64,000 nt of DNA. It comes from JAHEZL01 sp964406465. Its GTDB lineage: Bacteria; Bacteroidota; Bacteroidia; Flavobacteriales_C; GCA-002722245. The notes under the pieces were generated by a model that had not been told where the DNA came from, ran no database searches, and saw nothing but the letters and a program-made list of their open reading frames with translations. A program made the translations under genes and the position numbers. The first letter of the stretch is position 1. Each line of letters begins with the position of its first letter. The stretch covers positions 62,001 to 126,000 of the forward strand of contig CAYORT010000005.1 in NCBI GenBank assembly GCA_964406465.1. Direction: 5' to 3'. This document shows, in pieces, positions 27,578 to 35,086 of the stretch.

Positions 27578-28472
27578 GTACCTTAAAAATATTGATATCG
27601 ATCGCGCCAGATGGGATAAGTGCGTTGCCAGTAGCTTGCAACAATTGCCATATGCCCATTCTTGGTATTTAGATGCTGCCGCCGACAATTGGGATGCAAT
27701 TGTGGTAGACAATTACAATGCTGTTTTTCCTTTACCTTGGCGCAAAAAATGGGGAATTTCCTATGTGTATCCTCCTTTTTTTATTCAACAGTTAGGCTTG
27801 ATTTCTTCTCAATCTTATGATTCAAGAACTATAGATTCGATATTGAATGAAGTTAAAAGCTACTTTAAATACTTCGAGTTGTATTTGAATTCTCACAATG
27901 AATCATCTTTAAGTACTCAACTCAAAAGGAATTATGAATTGAGTTTAGCTCCTCCTATAGAGGATTTACGTAAGAATTATTCTGAGAATACGCGTCGCAA
28001 CATTAAAAAAGCGCAAAGCTTGAATTTGCATGTAAACAAGGTTTCTTTTGCCGATAAGATTATTGAGATGTTTAGAAGAGGTAGAGGTGCGCAATTAAAA
28101 ACCCTGGATAACGATGATTACAATCGCTTTTCAAAAATATTGCAAAGCTGCGAGCAGCATTCAGCTGTGCAGTACTTCGAAGTAAGTAATATTGAAGGTG
28201 AATTGTTTGCCGGAGCTTGTTTACTGAAAACGGCAGGTAGAGTAGTTTTCATTTTTTCGGGGAATACCGATGAAGGAAGAAAAAGTGGAGCAATGCATTT
28301 TTTAATTGATCACATGATTAAAAATTTCGCAGGTAAAGAAATGGTTTTTGATTTTGAAGGTTCGAATGACGATAATTTAGGTCGATTTTATCAAAGCTTT
28401 GGAGCAGAGAACAAAGCTTATTCATTTGTAAAGTTGAATAATTTGCCTTTTCCTTACAATCTTTTTAAATAA
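27567..28472 (+). CDS. GNAT/FemAB-like acyltransferase
   Basis: A 301-residue protein whose C-terminal part resembles the acetyltransferase-like FemAB/GNAT fold: ENTRRNIKKAQ, the RRGRGAQL segment, GELFAGACLL, and FDFEGSNDDNLGRFYQSFGA, where the last motif is typical of this group. The substrate is unknown; relatives act on peptidoglycan or cell-surface precursors. It is coupled by an 11-bp overlap to the deacetylase-like gene upstream. Confidence 0.72.
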   Translation: MEIKYLKNIDIDRARWDKCVASSLQQLPYAHSWYLDAAADNWDAIVVDNYNAVFPLPWRKKWGISYVYPPFFIQQLGLISSQSYDSRTIDSILNEVKSYFKYFELYLNSHNESSLSTQLKRNYELSLAPPIEDLRKNYSENTRRNIKKAQSLNLHVNKVSFADKIIEMFRRGRGAQLKTLDNDDYNRFSKILQSCEQHSAVQYFEVSNIEGELFAGACLLKTAGRVVFIFSGNTDEGRKSGAMHFLIDHMIKNFAGKEMVFDFEGSNDDNLGRFYQSFGAENKAYSFVKLNNLPFPYNLFK

Positions 28473-28484
28473 AAACAAGTTTTA

Positions 28485-29168
28485 CTATTTGGATGGAGTA
28501 TTCATTTCTCTCACGATTTCCTGTCTGTACCATTCTTTTTTTGTAGTATTCCAAAACCAAGGATTTTCGTTCATCATTTTTTCTAGACTTAAAGGCATTT
28601 CTGTGTCTATTTTTACCAATGGATTGTTGTCGTTGTCGAAGGTGATTTTGGTTTCATACCAATTGATGCTGGCTCCCGGATTTAGATGTATGTTTGCGCT
28701 TTCTACTGAACCATCTTCTCTAAACTTCAAGGAAGTGCTAATTTGATAACTTGATCTAACATCTTCAAAAACATAAGTAATTTCACCTTTTTTGTTGTAC
28801 AGCGTTATTTTCTTTTTGTCGTTTTTGAATGAGCCTTCTACAACCGATTTTTTACCATTATCGTATTTATGCACAATAGAATCGGGGATTTTCGCTACTG
28901 TTAAAGAAGGGGGAGTTTGTCGAATAATTTTTTTTGGGGATGGTTCGTCCTTTTTTGTAGGTGACTCAGTAATTTTTTCCGATTTATTCTCTTTCACAAT
29001 TACCGAATCTCTACTATGAGTTTGCTTGCTCTCCTTGTTGAGTTCGTTCACTTTAATTTGAAGAGAGTCTATTTTGCGCAATAACTCATCATTATTGCTC
29101 TCGTAGTGATTTTCTTGGTAGCAAGAAAATAGAAAAAATAGCGGTGCTGCTAAGTAGAATTTATTCAT
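28485..29168 (-). CDS. Hypothetical lipoprotein (227 aa)
   Basis: The N-terminus MNKFYLAAPLFFLFSC has a lipobox-like cysteine at residue 16. A short coiled-coil-like stretch (NDELLRKIDSLQIKVNELNKES) follows, then a Lys/Pro-rich linker. The C-terminal half has KYDNGKKSVVEGSFKNDKKKITLYNKKGEI, which resembles MORN-like repeats of Bacteroidota lipoproteins. Function unknown. It is convergent with the acyltransferase gene, 12 bp apart. Confidence 0.75.
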   Translation of the reverse strand: MNKFYLAAPLFFLFSCYQENHYESNNDELLRKIDSLQIKVNELNKESKQTHSRDSVIVKENKSEKITESPTKKDEPSPKKIIRQTPPSLTVAKIPDSIVHKYDNGKKSVVEGSFKNDKKKITLYNKKGEITYVFEDVRSSYQISTSLKFREDGSVESANIHLNPGASINWYETKITFDNDNNPLVKIDTEMPLSLEKMMNENPWFWNTTKKEWYRQEIVREMNTPSK

Positions 29169-29213
29169 AAATTGGCGTTGGATGGAAGTTGAAAAACAAC
29201 AATCGCGCCTTTT

Positions 29214-29828
29214 TTAGAACAAGCCGTTAATTTCGGCATCAATCTTTTCGATGATTTTACCTAAGTCTTCCTTTTTTTCGGGGAAATTGTTTTGATCAAC
29301 ATCGATGATGAGCAGTTTTCCTGCATCGTATGTAGAAATCCACGCTTCGTATCTTTCGTTCAATCTATTTAAATAATCTAAACGAATAGATGCCTCGTAC
29401 TCTCTTCCTCTTTTTTGAATTTGATTTACAAGCGTAGGAACACTTGCACGCAAATAAATCAGTAGATCTGGAGCTTGAATTACGCTATTAATGAGGTTGA
29501 AGAGATCGTTGTAAGTATTGAAATCACGCTTAAGCATGAGGTTCATCGCATTAAGGTTGGGAGCAAAGATGTATGCATCTTCGTAAATGGTTCTATCTTG
29601 AATAACACTTTTACCCGACTTTCTTATTTCTTGAATTTTACTGAAACGATTGTGCAAGAAGTAAATTTGAAGGTTGAACGACCATCGTTGCATATCTTCA
29701 TAGAAGTCATTCAAATAGGGGTTATCGTCAGCATCTTCGTAATTGGCTTCCCAATTGTAATGTTTGGCAAGCAACGATGTTAGAGTTGTTTTTCCTGAAC
29801 CAATATTACCAGCAACAGCTATATGCAT
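29214..29828 (-). CDS. Deoxynucleoside kinase
   Basis: A 204-residue kinase of the dNK/dCK/dGK family that phosphorylates deoxynucleosides in the salvage pathway. The P-loop is GNIGSGKT (7-14). QDRTIYEDAYIFA corresponds to the conserved DRS/E-D region that contacts the sugar, and the lid has IQKRGREYEASIRLDYLNRLNERYE with the arginine-rich loop. Length and motifs are typical for bacterial deoxyadenosine/deoxyguanosine kinases; exact base preference cannot be assigned. Confidence 0.9.
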   Translation of the reverse strand: MHIAVAGNIGSGKTTLTSLLAKHYNWEANYEDADDNPYLNDFYEDMQRWSFNLQIYFLHNRFSKIQEIRKSGKSVIQDRTIYEDAYIFAPNLNAMNLMLKRDFNTYNDLFNLINSVIQAPDLLIYLRASVPTLVNQIQKRGREYEASIRLDYLNRLNERYEAWISTYDAGKLLIIDVDQNNFPEKKEDLGKIIEKIDAEINGLF

Positions 29829-29859
29829 AAATAATCCTTAAAATGTTTGTTGCGCTAAA

Positions 29860-30708
29860 TTAAGGGTTTAGTTTGTAAATACGAAGGCTATCGGCATTAA
29901 GTATGTATAGTTTTTTTTCATTGATGCTAAAGTCGGTCATTAATGAATCGCTAAATAGTTTGTTGAATTCTAGAGTTCTTGTATTCAAAGTGTTGATTTC
30001 ATTGCCTTGTCGGAATGCCAAAGTGTTTTCAATTACATTGAATTTAGAGATGTTGAGTTCTGGTATTTTTCTAAGAAAAGCGCCATAATTATCAAAAACG
30101 AAAATCCCCTTCTGAGGGTCGTTGATGTAAAGTCCTGTAGTTCTTTCCAACATTTGAATAGGAGAGATGGTTTCACCGATAATTCTTTGAATATTTAGAA
30201 TTTCAACTTCAATTTTTAGCGTATTGCTAATTTTCACCAATTTATCTTGTTTCACGTCGTATACCCAAATGCCATTGTTTAGCGATTTGCAAACCACCTC
30301 AGCTTGGTCTAATCCAAAATCCATTAAGCTAACATTAAAGCTGCCTTCTGCTAAAAAATTATCTAGAAAGGTAATGAGGGAAAGGTCTTTGTAGAAAACC
30401 AAAATTTTCATTGGATCGCCAGCGTCTATAAGTGTTATGGTTCCCGATTTTTTGCTGTCAAAAACGAATTTCTGATTGTTCTGTGAGCTTGTTTTCCAAA
30501 TTGAAGTAGAGTTTGAGATATAATAATTTTCAACGGGGTCACAGTTTACCTGATTTCCGGCCACTTTGCTGGCAGATATTAGAGGTAGAACCAATACAGA
30601 ATCTTTATTATTTGATGAATTGACTGTTTTTGTTGCAACTCGAGTGCTAGTAGCAGCTACGCAAGAAACAAGAATGACAAGAACCACGAAGAAAATTGTT
30701 TTTTTCAT
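29860..30708 (-). CDS. Hypothetical lipoprotein with propeller-like repeats
   Basis: A 282-residue protein with a lipoprotein signal (KKTIFFVVLVILVSC, cysteine at residue 16). The mature part contains short repeated beta segments (GIWVYDVKQDKLVKI, GIFVFDNYGAFLRKI, KKLYILNADSLRIYKL), as in beta-propellers of the NHL/TolB type. The start overlaps the end of the GH3-family gene by 4 bp (ATGA), so the two are co-transcribed. Function unknown. Confidence 0.75.
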   Translation of the reverse strand: MKKTIFFVVLVILVSCVAATSTRVATKTVNSSNNKDSVLVLPLISASKVAGNQVNCDPVENYYISNSTSIWKTSSQNNQKFVFDSKKSGTITLIDAGDPMKILVFYKDLSLITFLDNFLAEGSFNVSLMDFGLDQAEVVCKSLNNGIWVYDVKQDKLVKISNTLKIEVEILNIQRIIGETISPIQMLERTTGLYINDPQKGIFVFDNYGAFLRKIPELNISKFNVIENTLAFRQGNEINTLNTRTLEFNKLFSDSLMTDFSINEKKLYILNADSLRIYKLNP

Positions 30709-32219
30709 TTTAGTACAAAAGCTTTTATTTCTTCAAACCAAATTCTATCGTTGTTAAGTCGGGGTATTTTATTCTGACCGCCTAATTTATTTTTACTTTT
30801 CAGCCACTCATAAAATGTGCCTTTCTTAACAGCAATTATTTGTGGTTCACGAAGCACCATATCTTGATGGCGTTTTGCTTCGTAATCTGAATTTAAGGAT
30901 TTTAGGGCATTATCTAAACAATAATTGAATTTAGTGAGGTCTTGAGGTATGTTCTCAAATTCAATTATCCATTCGTGTGCGCCACTTTCCGAGTTATTAA
31001 AGAATATTGGTGCAATTGTATATTCGCTAATGCTAACATTGCATTTTTGAGCTGCTATTTCTATAGCTTTTTCAGTATTGCTTACCATTAATTCTTCTCC
31101 AAAAACATTGATGAATTGTTTGGTTCGCCCCTCAATCACAAATCGATGCGGTTTAATGGATGTAAATTGTATAGTATCGCCAAGTTGATATCTCCATAAC
31201 CCTGCATTTGTGGAGATAATCATAGCATAAGTCTTTCCACATTCAACCTTATCGATGGGAATAACAGTAGGTTCTTTGTTGTCGATTTCTTCAAAGGGTA
31301 TGAATTCATAAAAAATGCCATAGTCAAGCATCAACATAAATTCATGAATATTACTTTGAGGTTGAATACCAAAGAATCCTTCTGATGCATTATAAATTTC
31401 AATGCATCTTAGTTTTTTTGAAGGAAAGAATTCATTCAGTTGATTTTCAAATGGCTGAAGCTTAACCCCTCCATGCATATACATTTCCAAATTTGGCCAA
31501 ACTTCTTCAATATTTTTCTTGCCAGTTTTTTCTAAAACCTTTTTAAAGAAAACCATTGTCCATGAAGGAACTCCTGAAATTGATGTAATATTTTGAGGAA
31601 TGGTATCTTGGGCCATTTTATCTATTTTTTCTTCCCATTTGCCTAAAAAAGCAATTTCTTTTTTCGGACTCCTCATTCTAGTTACCCAGTATGGAAGATT
31701 ATCTATAAGAATGGCTGATAAATCGCCAATGTAGCTGTCTCCATCTAAGGGATTTATTTCATGACTACCTCCTAGAGTTAGGCTTTTTCCGATGAATATT
31801 CGTGCGTTTGGATATTCGGTGCAATAAAAAGATAAAATATCTTTACCAGCTCTGTAATGGCAATTAAATAAGGCTTCTTTGCTTACCGGTATGTATTTGC
31901 TTTTGTCGTTGGTAGTGCCCGAAGATTTCGCAAACCATGTGATTTTTGTTGGCCACAGTAAATTTTGTTCTCCATTTAAATTACGCTCTATATATGGATA
32001 AAGCTCTTCATAGTGATGCAAAGGAATTTTCGTTTTAAATTCCTTATATGTGGTTATTTCTTTGAAGTTGTATTTCTTCCCAAACTCTGTGTTTTTGGCC
32101 ATTTTTATTAATGTATGGAGCGTTTGGAGCTGACTCTCTGAAGGATTACTCAAAAAATGACCAATGCGCTTTTGCCTTCTGCGCATGATGTAAACAATAA
32201 TTGAGTTGAGTAAAGACAT
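30705..32219 (-). CDS. GH3 auxin-responsive-promoter family protein (acyl-adenylate superfamily)
   Basis: The 504-residue protein belongs to the GH3 family, whose plant members conjugate amino acids to hormones through acyl-adenylates. The nucleotide-binding motif FAKSSGTTNDKSKYIPVS is clear near residues 104-121, and YNASEGFFGIQ and LWRYQLGDTIQF correspond to the second and third adenylate-binding motifs. Bacteroidota carry many such genes without known substrate. It is transcribed ahead of a lipoprotein gene with a 4-bp overlap. The N-terminal helical MSLLNSIIVYIMRRRQKRIG is typical of these proteins. Confidence 0.87.
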   Translation of the reverse strand: MSLLNSIIVYIMRRRQKRIGHFLSNPSESQLQTLHTLIKMAKNTEFGKKYNFKEITTYKEFKTKIPLHHYEELYPYIERNLNGEQNLLWPTKITWFAKSSGTTNDKSKYIPVSKEALFNCHYRAGKDILSFYCTEYPNARIFIGKSLTLGGSHEINPLDGDSYIGDLSAILIDNLPYWVTRMRSPKKEIAFLGKWEEKIDKMAQDTIPQNITSISGVPSWTMVFFKKVLEKTGKKNIEEVWPNLEMYMHGGVKLQPFENQLNEFFPSKKLRCIEIYNASEGFFGIQPQSNIHEFMLMLDYGIFYEFIPFEEIDNKEPTVIPIDKVECGKTYAMIISTNAGLWRYQLGDTIQFTSIKPHRFVIEGRTKQFINVFGEELMVSNTEKAIEIAAQKCNVSISEYTIAPIFFNNSESGAHEWIIEFENIPQDLTKFNYCLDNALKSLNSDYEAKRHQDMVLREPQIIAVKKGTFYEWLKSKNKLGGQNKIPRLNNDRIWFEEIKAFVLK

Positions 32220-32235
32220 TAATAGATTCTTTCAG

Positions 32236-32243
32236 CAAAAGTA
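32236..32243 (-). promoter_or_regulatory. Possible -7 box for the GH3-family gene
   Basis: On the minus strand TACTTTTG matches TAnnTTTG, 16 bases before the ATG. A TTG lies 16 bp further upstream, shorter than the usual spacing, so support is weak. Confidence 0.3.
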
Positions 32244-32280
32244 AATGAAATAGTTTAGTCAATTGTGCTAATTTAGCCTC

Positions 32281-32748
32281 GTGAAAAATAAAGATATCTT
32301 TTTACTGCTTGGTACTAACTTAGGTGATAGAAGCGCGAATTTAAGTATTGCAGCATCAAAAATCAATCAATTCGTTGGTGAAGTAGTATTAAAATCAAGT
32401 GTTTTAGAAACCGAGCCATGGGGATTTTCGGCGCCAGAGAAATTTCTCAATCAAGCATTGCAAATTGAAACGAATCTCAATCCATTTGAATTACTTACTA
32501 AAATTAAGGAAATTGAGTATGAAATGGGCAGAAAGGTAAAAAAAATGGAAGGTTATGAGTCGAGAATAATAGATATTGATATTTTATTTTTTGGCCAACA
32601 AATAATAAATGATCCTAATTTAATCATCCCACATCCGCAATTGCAAAATAGGTATTTCGCTCTAAAGCCTTTAAGCGAGTTAGCTTCAGAGTACAGGCAT
32701 CCGATTTTGAAAAAGAATGTGGAAACCTTGTTGAAGGAAAATGTTTAA
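32281..32748 (+). CDS. folK: 2-amino-4-hydroxy-6-hydroxymethyldihydropteridine pyrophosphokinase
   Basis: HPPK transfers pyrophosphate from ATP to hydroxymethyldihydropterin in folate synthesis. The 155 residues show LLGTNLGDRSANL, ETEPWGF, FLNQALQIET, the ATP/metal motif RIIDIDILFFG and the IIPHPQLQNRYFALKPL region, all in family order. The start is GTG at 32281, giving an N-terminus that begins just before the first strand. No other folate genes are adjacent. Confidence 0.94.
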   Translation: MKNKDIFLLLGTNLGDRSANLSIAASKINQFVGEVVLKSSVLETEPWGFSAPEKFLNQALQIETNLNPFELLTKIKEIEYEMGRKVKKMEGYESRIIDIDILFFGQQIINDPNLIIPHPQLQNRYFALKPLSELASEYRHPILKKNVETLLKENV

Positions 32749-32792
32749 GTTAAATAATCTTGAAGCAAAAAAATAACAGAAAAAATATTGAA

Positions 32793-32800
32793 TACCTTTG
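32793..32800 (+). promoter_or_regulatory. Possible -7 box for the OmpA-family gene
   Basis: TACCTTTG matches TAnnTTTG exactly and is 62 bases before the ATG. No good -33 element is visible in the A-rich sequence upstream. Confidence 0.4.
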
Positions 32801-32862
32801 TGAAAATTTAAAACATTGTTTATCATTGCACCAAATTATAGCATTTTAATAAATATTTAATC

Positions 32863-34335
32863 ATGAAATTGAAATCAGTATTAGCAACAGGAACTGCACT
32901 TTTATTAGGGGTTTCTTCGCTTAAAGCAGGAGATACTCTTAAATTCGTCGAGAGATTGTCGTTTGGAGTTTCTTTTGGGTCAAACTTGACCTACACCGAC
33001 CTTAAACAATATGACTTTGGTATTGCTACCAAGTACCATTCAGAGCTTGGATGGGGTGGTGGAATCAATGCGTCAGTAGCTCTGAATTCAATTTTTGCTT
33101 TACAAGGTCAATTAAACTATGCAACTATCAATGGTGTGCATAGATTAGGAACAGGTACTAGCCATAAAAAACATACAAAATCTTACAATCACTATTTTTC
33201 TGGTGACTTGTTCGATTACACATTCGATGTGAATGTTAATATTACTAACTTATTATTCAACCCTAAGCACCAATTGCGTAAATACTACATTTATGGTTAT
33301 GCAGGTGTTGGTTTAGTATCTTTTAGATCTATCAGATACAAATTGGTAAATGACAGTGACTCTGATCCAATTTTGTCTTATGAGGGATACAAAAGTTCAG
33401 ATATGAAGAATTTGACTAAAGTTCCTAGAACTAACGAGGTGTTTATTCCACTTGGTTTAGGTGTTAGATACAAATTGAATTCGAACTGGTCTCTTACATT
33501 AGAAACTAGTGGTAGATATATGAAGTCTGATAAATTAGATGCGTTTGTTGCAGGTAAAGCAAAAGATTCATATCAATTATCTACTGTAGGTGTTGTTTAC
33601 AACTTCTCTGCTAAAATCGATGAACCAGAATCTAAACAAGTTGTTGATGACTTGGCTAAAGTTGGTGAATTAATCGATGGTTTCGGTGATAAAGACGGTG
33701 ACGGTGTTGCTGATAGATATGACAAAGACCAAAATACTCCAGCAGGTGTTAAAGCATATGCTGATGGTACTTCAGTTGATTCTGATGGTGATGCTGTACC
33801 TGATTATTTAGATAAAGAAAAATTCTCAAACGCTGGTGCTAAAGTTGACGAGAATGGTGTTGAGTCTGATGCAGACGGTGACCATGTGCCAGATAGCAAA
33901 GACCTTGAGCCTAATTCAGCTAAAGGTGCGCAAGTTGATGTAGCTGGTGTTACAATTAAAACTGGTGGTGCAACTACAGTTACTGGTGGTAATGGTTCGG
34001 CTTACGTTGCAACTGGTTTGCCTTCAATCTACTTCGATGTTAATTCATCTGCACTTGATTACAAATCTTACGATGCATTAACTACAATTGCTAAAGCATT
34101 GAAAGCTAACGCTAACTTGAAATTGGTAGTTGTTGGACACGCAGATGCTCAAGGTACTTCTGATTACAACCAAAAATTAGGTTTGAAAAGAGCTGAAGCT
34201 GTAGTAAACTACTTAGTTAAAGTTTACGGTATTGACAGATCAAGATTGTCTGCTGACACTAAAGGTTCTTCTGATAGAATTACTAAACAGAAAAACTCAA
34301 TGGCTGACAGACGTGTTGACATCATGTCGAAATAA
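32863..34335 (+). CDS. OmpA-family outer-membrane protein with thrombospondin type 3-like repeats
   Basis: A 490-residue protein with a 22-residue signal peptide (TALLLGVSSLKA). Residues about 30-250 form an 8-strand-type barrel ending in VYNF. Residues about 273-350 contain three calcium-binding TSP3-like repeats (DKDGDGVADRYD, DSDGDAVPDYLD, DADGDHVPDSKD). The C-terminal OmpA domain (about 385-490) has the peptidoglycan-binding helix HADAQGTSDYNQKLGLKRAEAV. It likely tethers the outer membrane to peptidoglycan. It is monocistronic, with a strong terminator after it. Confidence 0.93.
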   Translation: MKLKSVLATGTALLLGVSSLKAGDTLKFVERLSFGVSFGSNLTYTDLKQYDFGIATKYHSELGWGGGINASVALNSIFALQGQLNYATINGVHRLGTGTSHKKHTKSYNHYFSGDLFDYTFDVNVNITNLLFNPKHQLRKYYIYGYAGVGLVSFRSIRYKLVNDSDSDPILSYEGYKSSDMKNLTKVPRTNEVFIPLGLGVRYKLNSNWSLTLETSGRYMKSDKLDAFVAGKAKDSYQLSTVGVVYNFSAKIDEPESKQVVDDLAKVGELIDGFGDKDGDGVADRYDKDQNTPAGVKAYADGTSVDSDGDAVPDYLDKEKFSNAGAKVDENGVESDADGDHVPDSKDLEPNSAKGAQVDVAGVTIKTGGATTVTGGNGSAYVATGLPSIYFDVNSSALDYKSYDALTTIAKALKANANLKLVVVGHADAQGTSDYNQKLGLKRAEAVVNYLVKVYGIDRSRLSADTKGSSDRITKQKNSMADRRVDIMSK

Positions 34336-34357
34336 TTAGATTAGATTAAATATTACG

Positions 34358-34389
34358 AAAAACCCTCGGTCGAAAGGCCGAGGGTTTTT
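34358..34389 (+). terminator. Intrinsic terminator after the OmpA-family gene
   Basis: AAAAACCCTCGG (34358-34369) pairs with CCGAGGGTTTTT (34378-34389) around a GAAA tetraloop-type centre, followed by T residues. It also faces the convergent methyltransferase gene. Confidence 0.88.
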
Positions 34390-34465
34390 TGTTTTTATTA
34401 AAGCAGTTTAGTCTCTTATTTATAGCGTTTGTTTTAGTAACTCTTTAATGGATATTGCACTGTTC

Positions 34466-34996
34466 CTATGTTTTTAACTTCACAAAGAAGTCCCAAACCA
34501 AAATACCAGCGCAAACCGAAACATTTAAAGAATGCTTGGTTCCATATTGCGGTACTTCTATACAAATATCACTTGATTTAATTACTTCGTCACTTACGCC
34601 ATCAACTTCATTGCCTAAAACAATAGCATACTTTTCTTCTTTGTTGGGTTTGAAATTGTTTAAGAGGACTGGATTTTCTACTTGCTCGACGGATATAATT
34701 TTAAATCCTCTATCTTTTAAATCTTGAATACCATCAATTGCCTTTTCAAAATGTTTCCAGTTCACCGATTCTGTAGCGCCAAGTGCTGTTTTTTGTATCT
34801 CTCGATGAGGTGGAGTAGCTGTGATGCCCAATAGATATATTCCTTCTAGCAGGAAGGCGTCTGCTGTTCGAAAAATGGATCCTACATTATTTAAGCTTCT
34901 TACATTGTCTAAAACCAATATTATTTGGGTTTTTTCTTGTTTTTTAAAATCCTCAACACTTAAACGATTGAGTTCATCCATGCTTAGTTTCTTCAT
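34466..34996 (-). CDS. SpoU/TrmH-family RNA 2'-O-methyltransferase
   Basis: A 176-residue SPOUT methyltransferase. The three SpoU motifs are present: LNNVGSIFRTADAF (motif 1), IVLGNEVDGVSDEV (motif 2) and IEVPQYGTKHSLNVSVCAGI (motif 3), which build the knot that binds S-adenosylmethionine. There is no extra N-terminal substrate-binding domain, as in TrmL or small TrmH enzymes, so a tRNA target is likelier than 23S rRNA; this is inference. Divergent from mutS. Confidence 0.9.
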   Translation of the reverse strand: MKKLSMDELNRLSVEDFKKQEKTQIILVLDNVRSLNNVGSIFRTADAFLLEGIYLLGITATPPHREIQKTALGATESVNWKHFEKAIDGIQDLKDRGFKIISVEQVENPVLLNNFKPNKEEKYAIVLGNEVDGVSDEVIKSSDICIEVPQYGTKHSLNVSVCAGILVWDFFVKLKT

Positions 34997-35086
34997 TATT
35001 TCTTTATAAAATGTTAATATTAATCTACTGCGTTTTCCCTTCTAAACAGTGCGCTTTTCTATATTTACCAAGCAAACTATTTCATT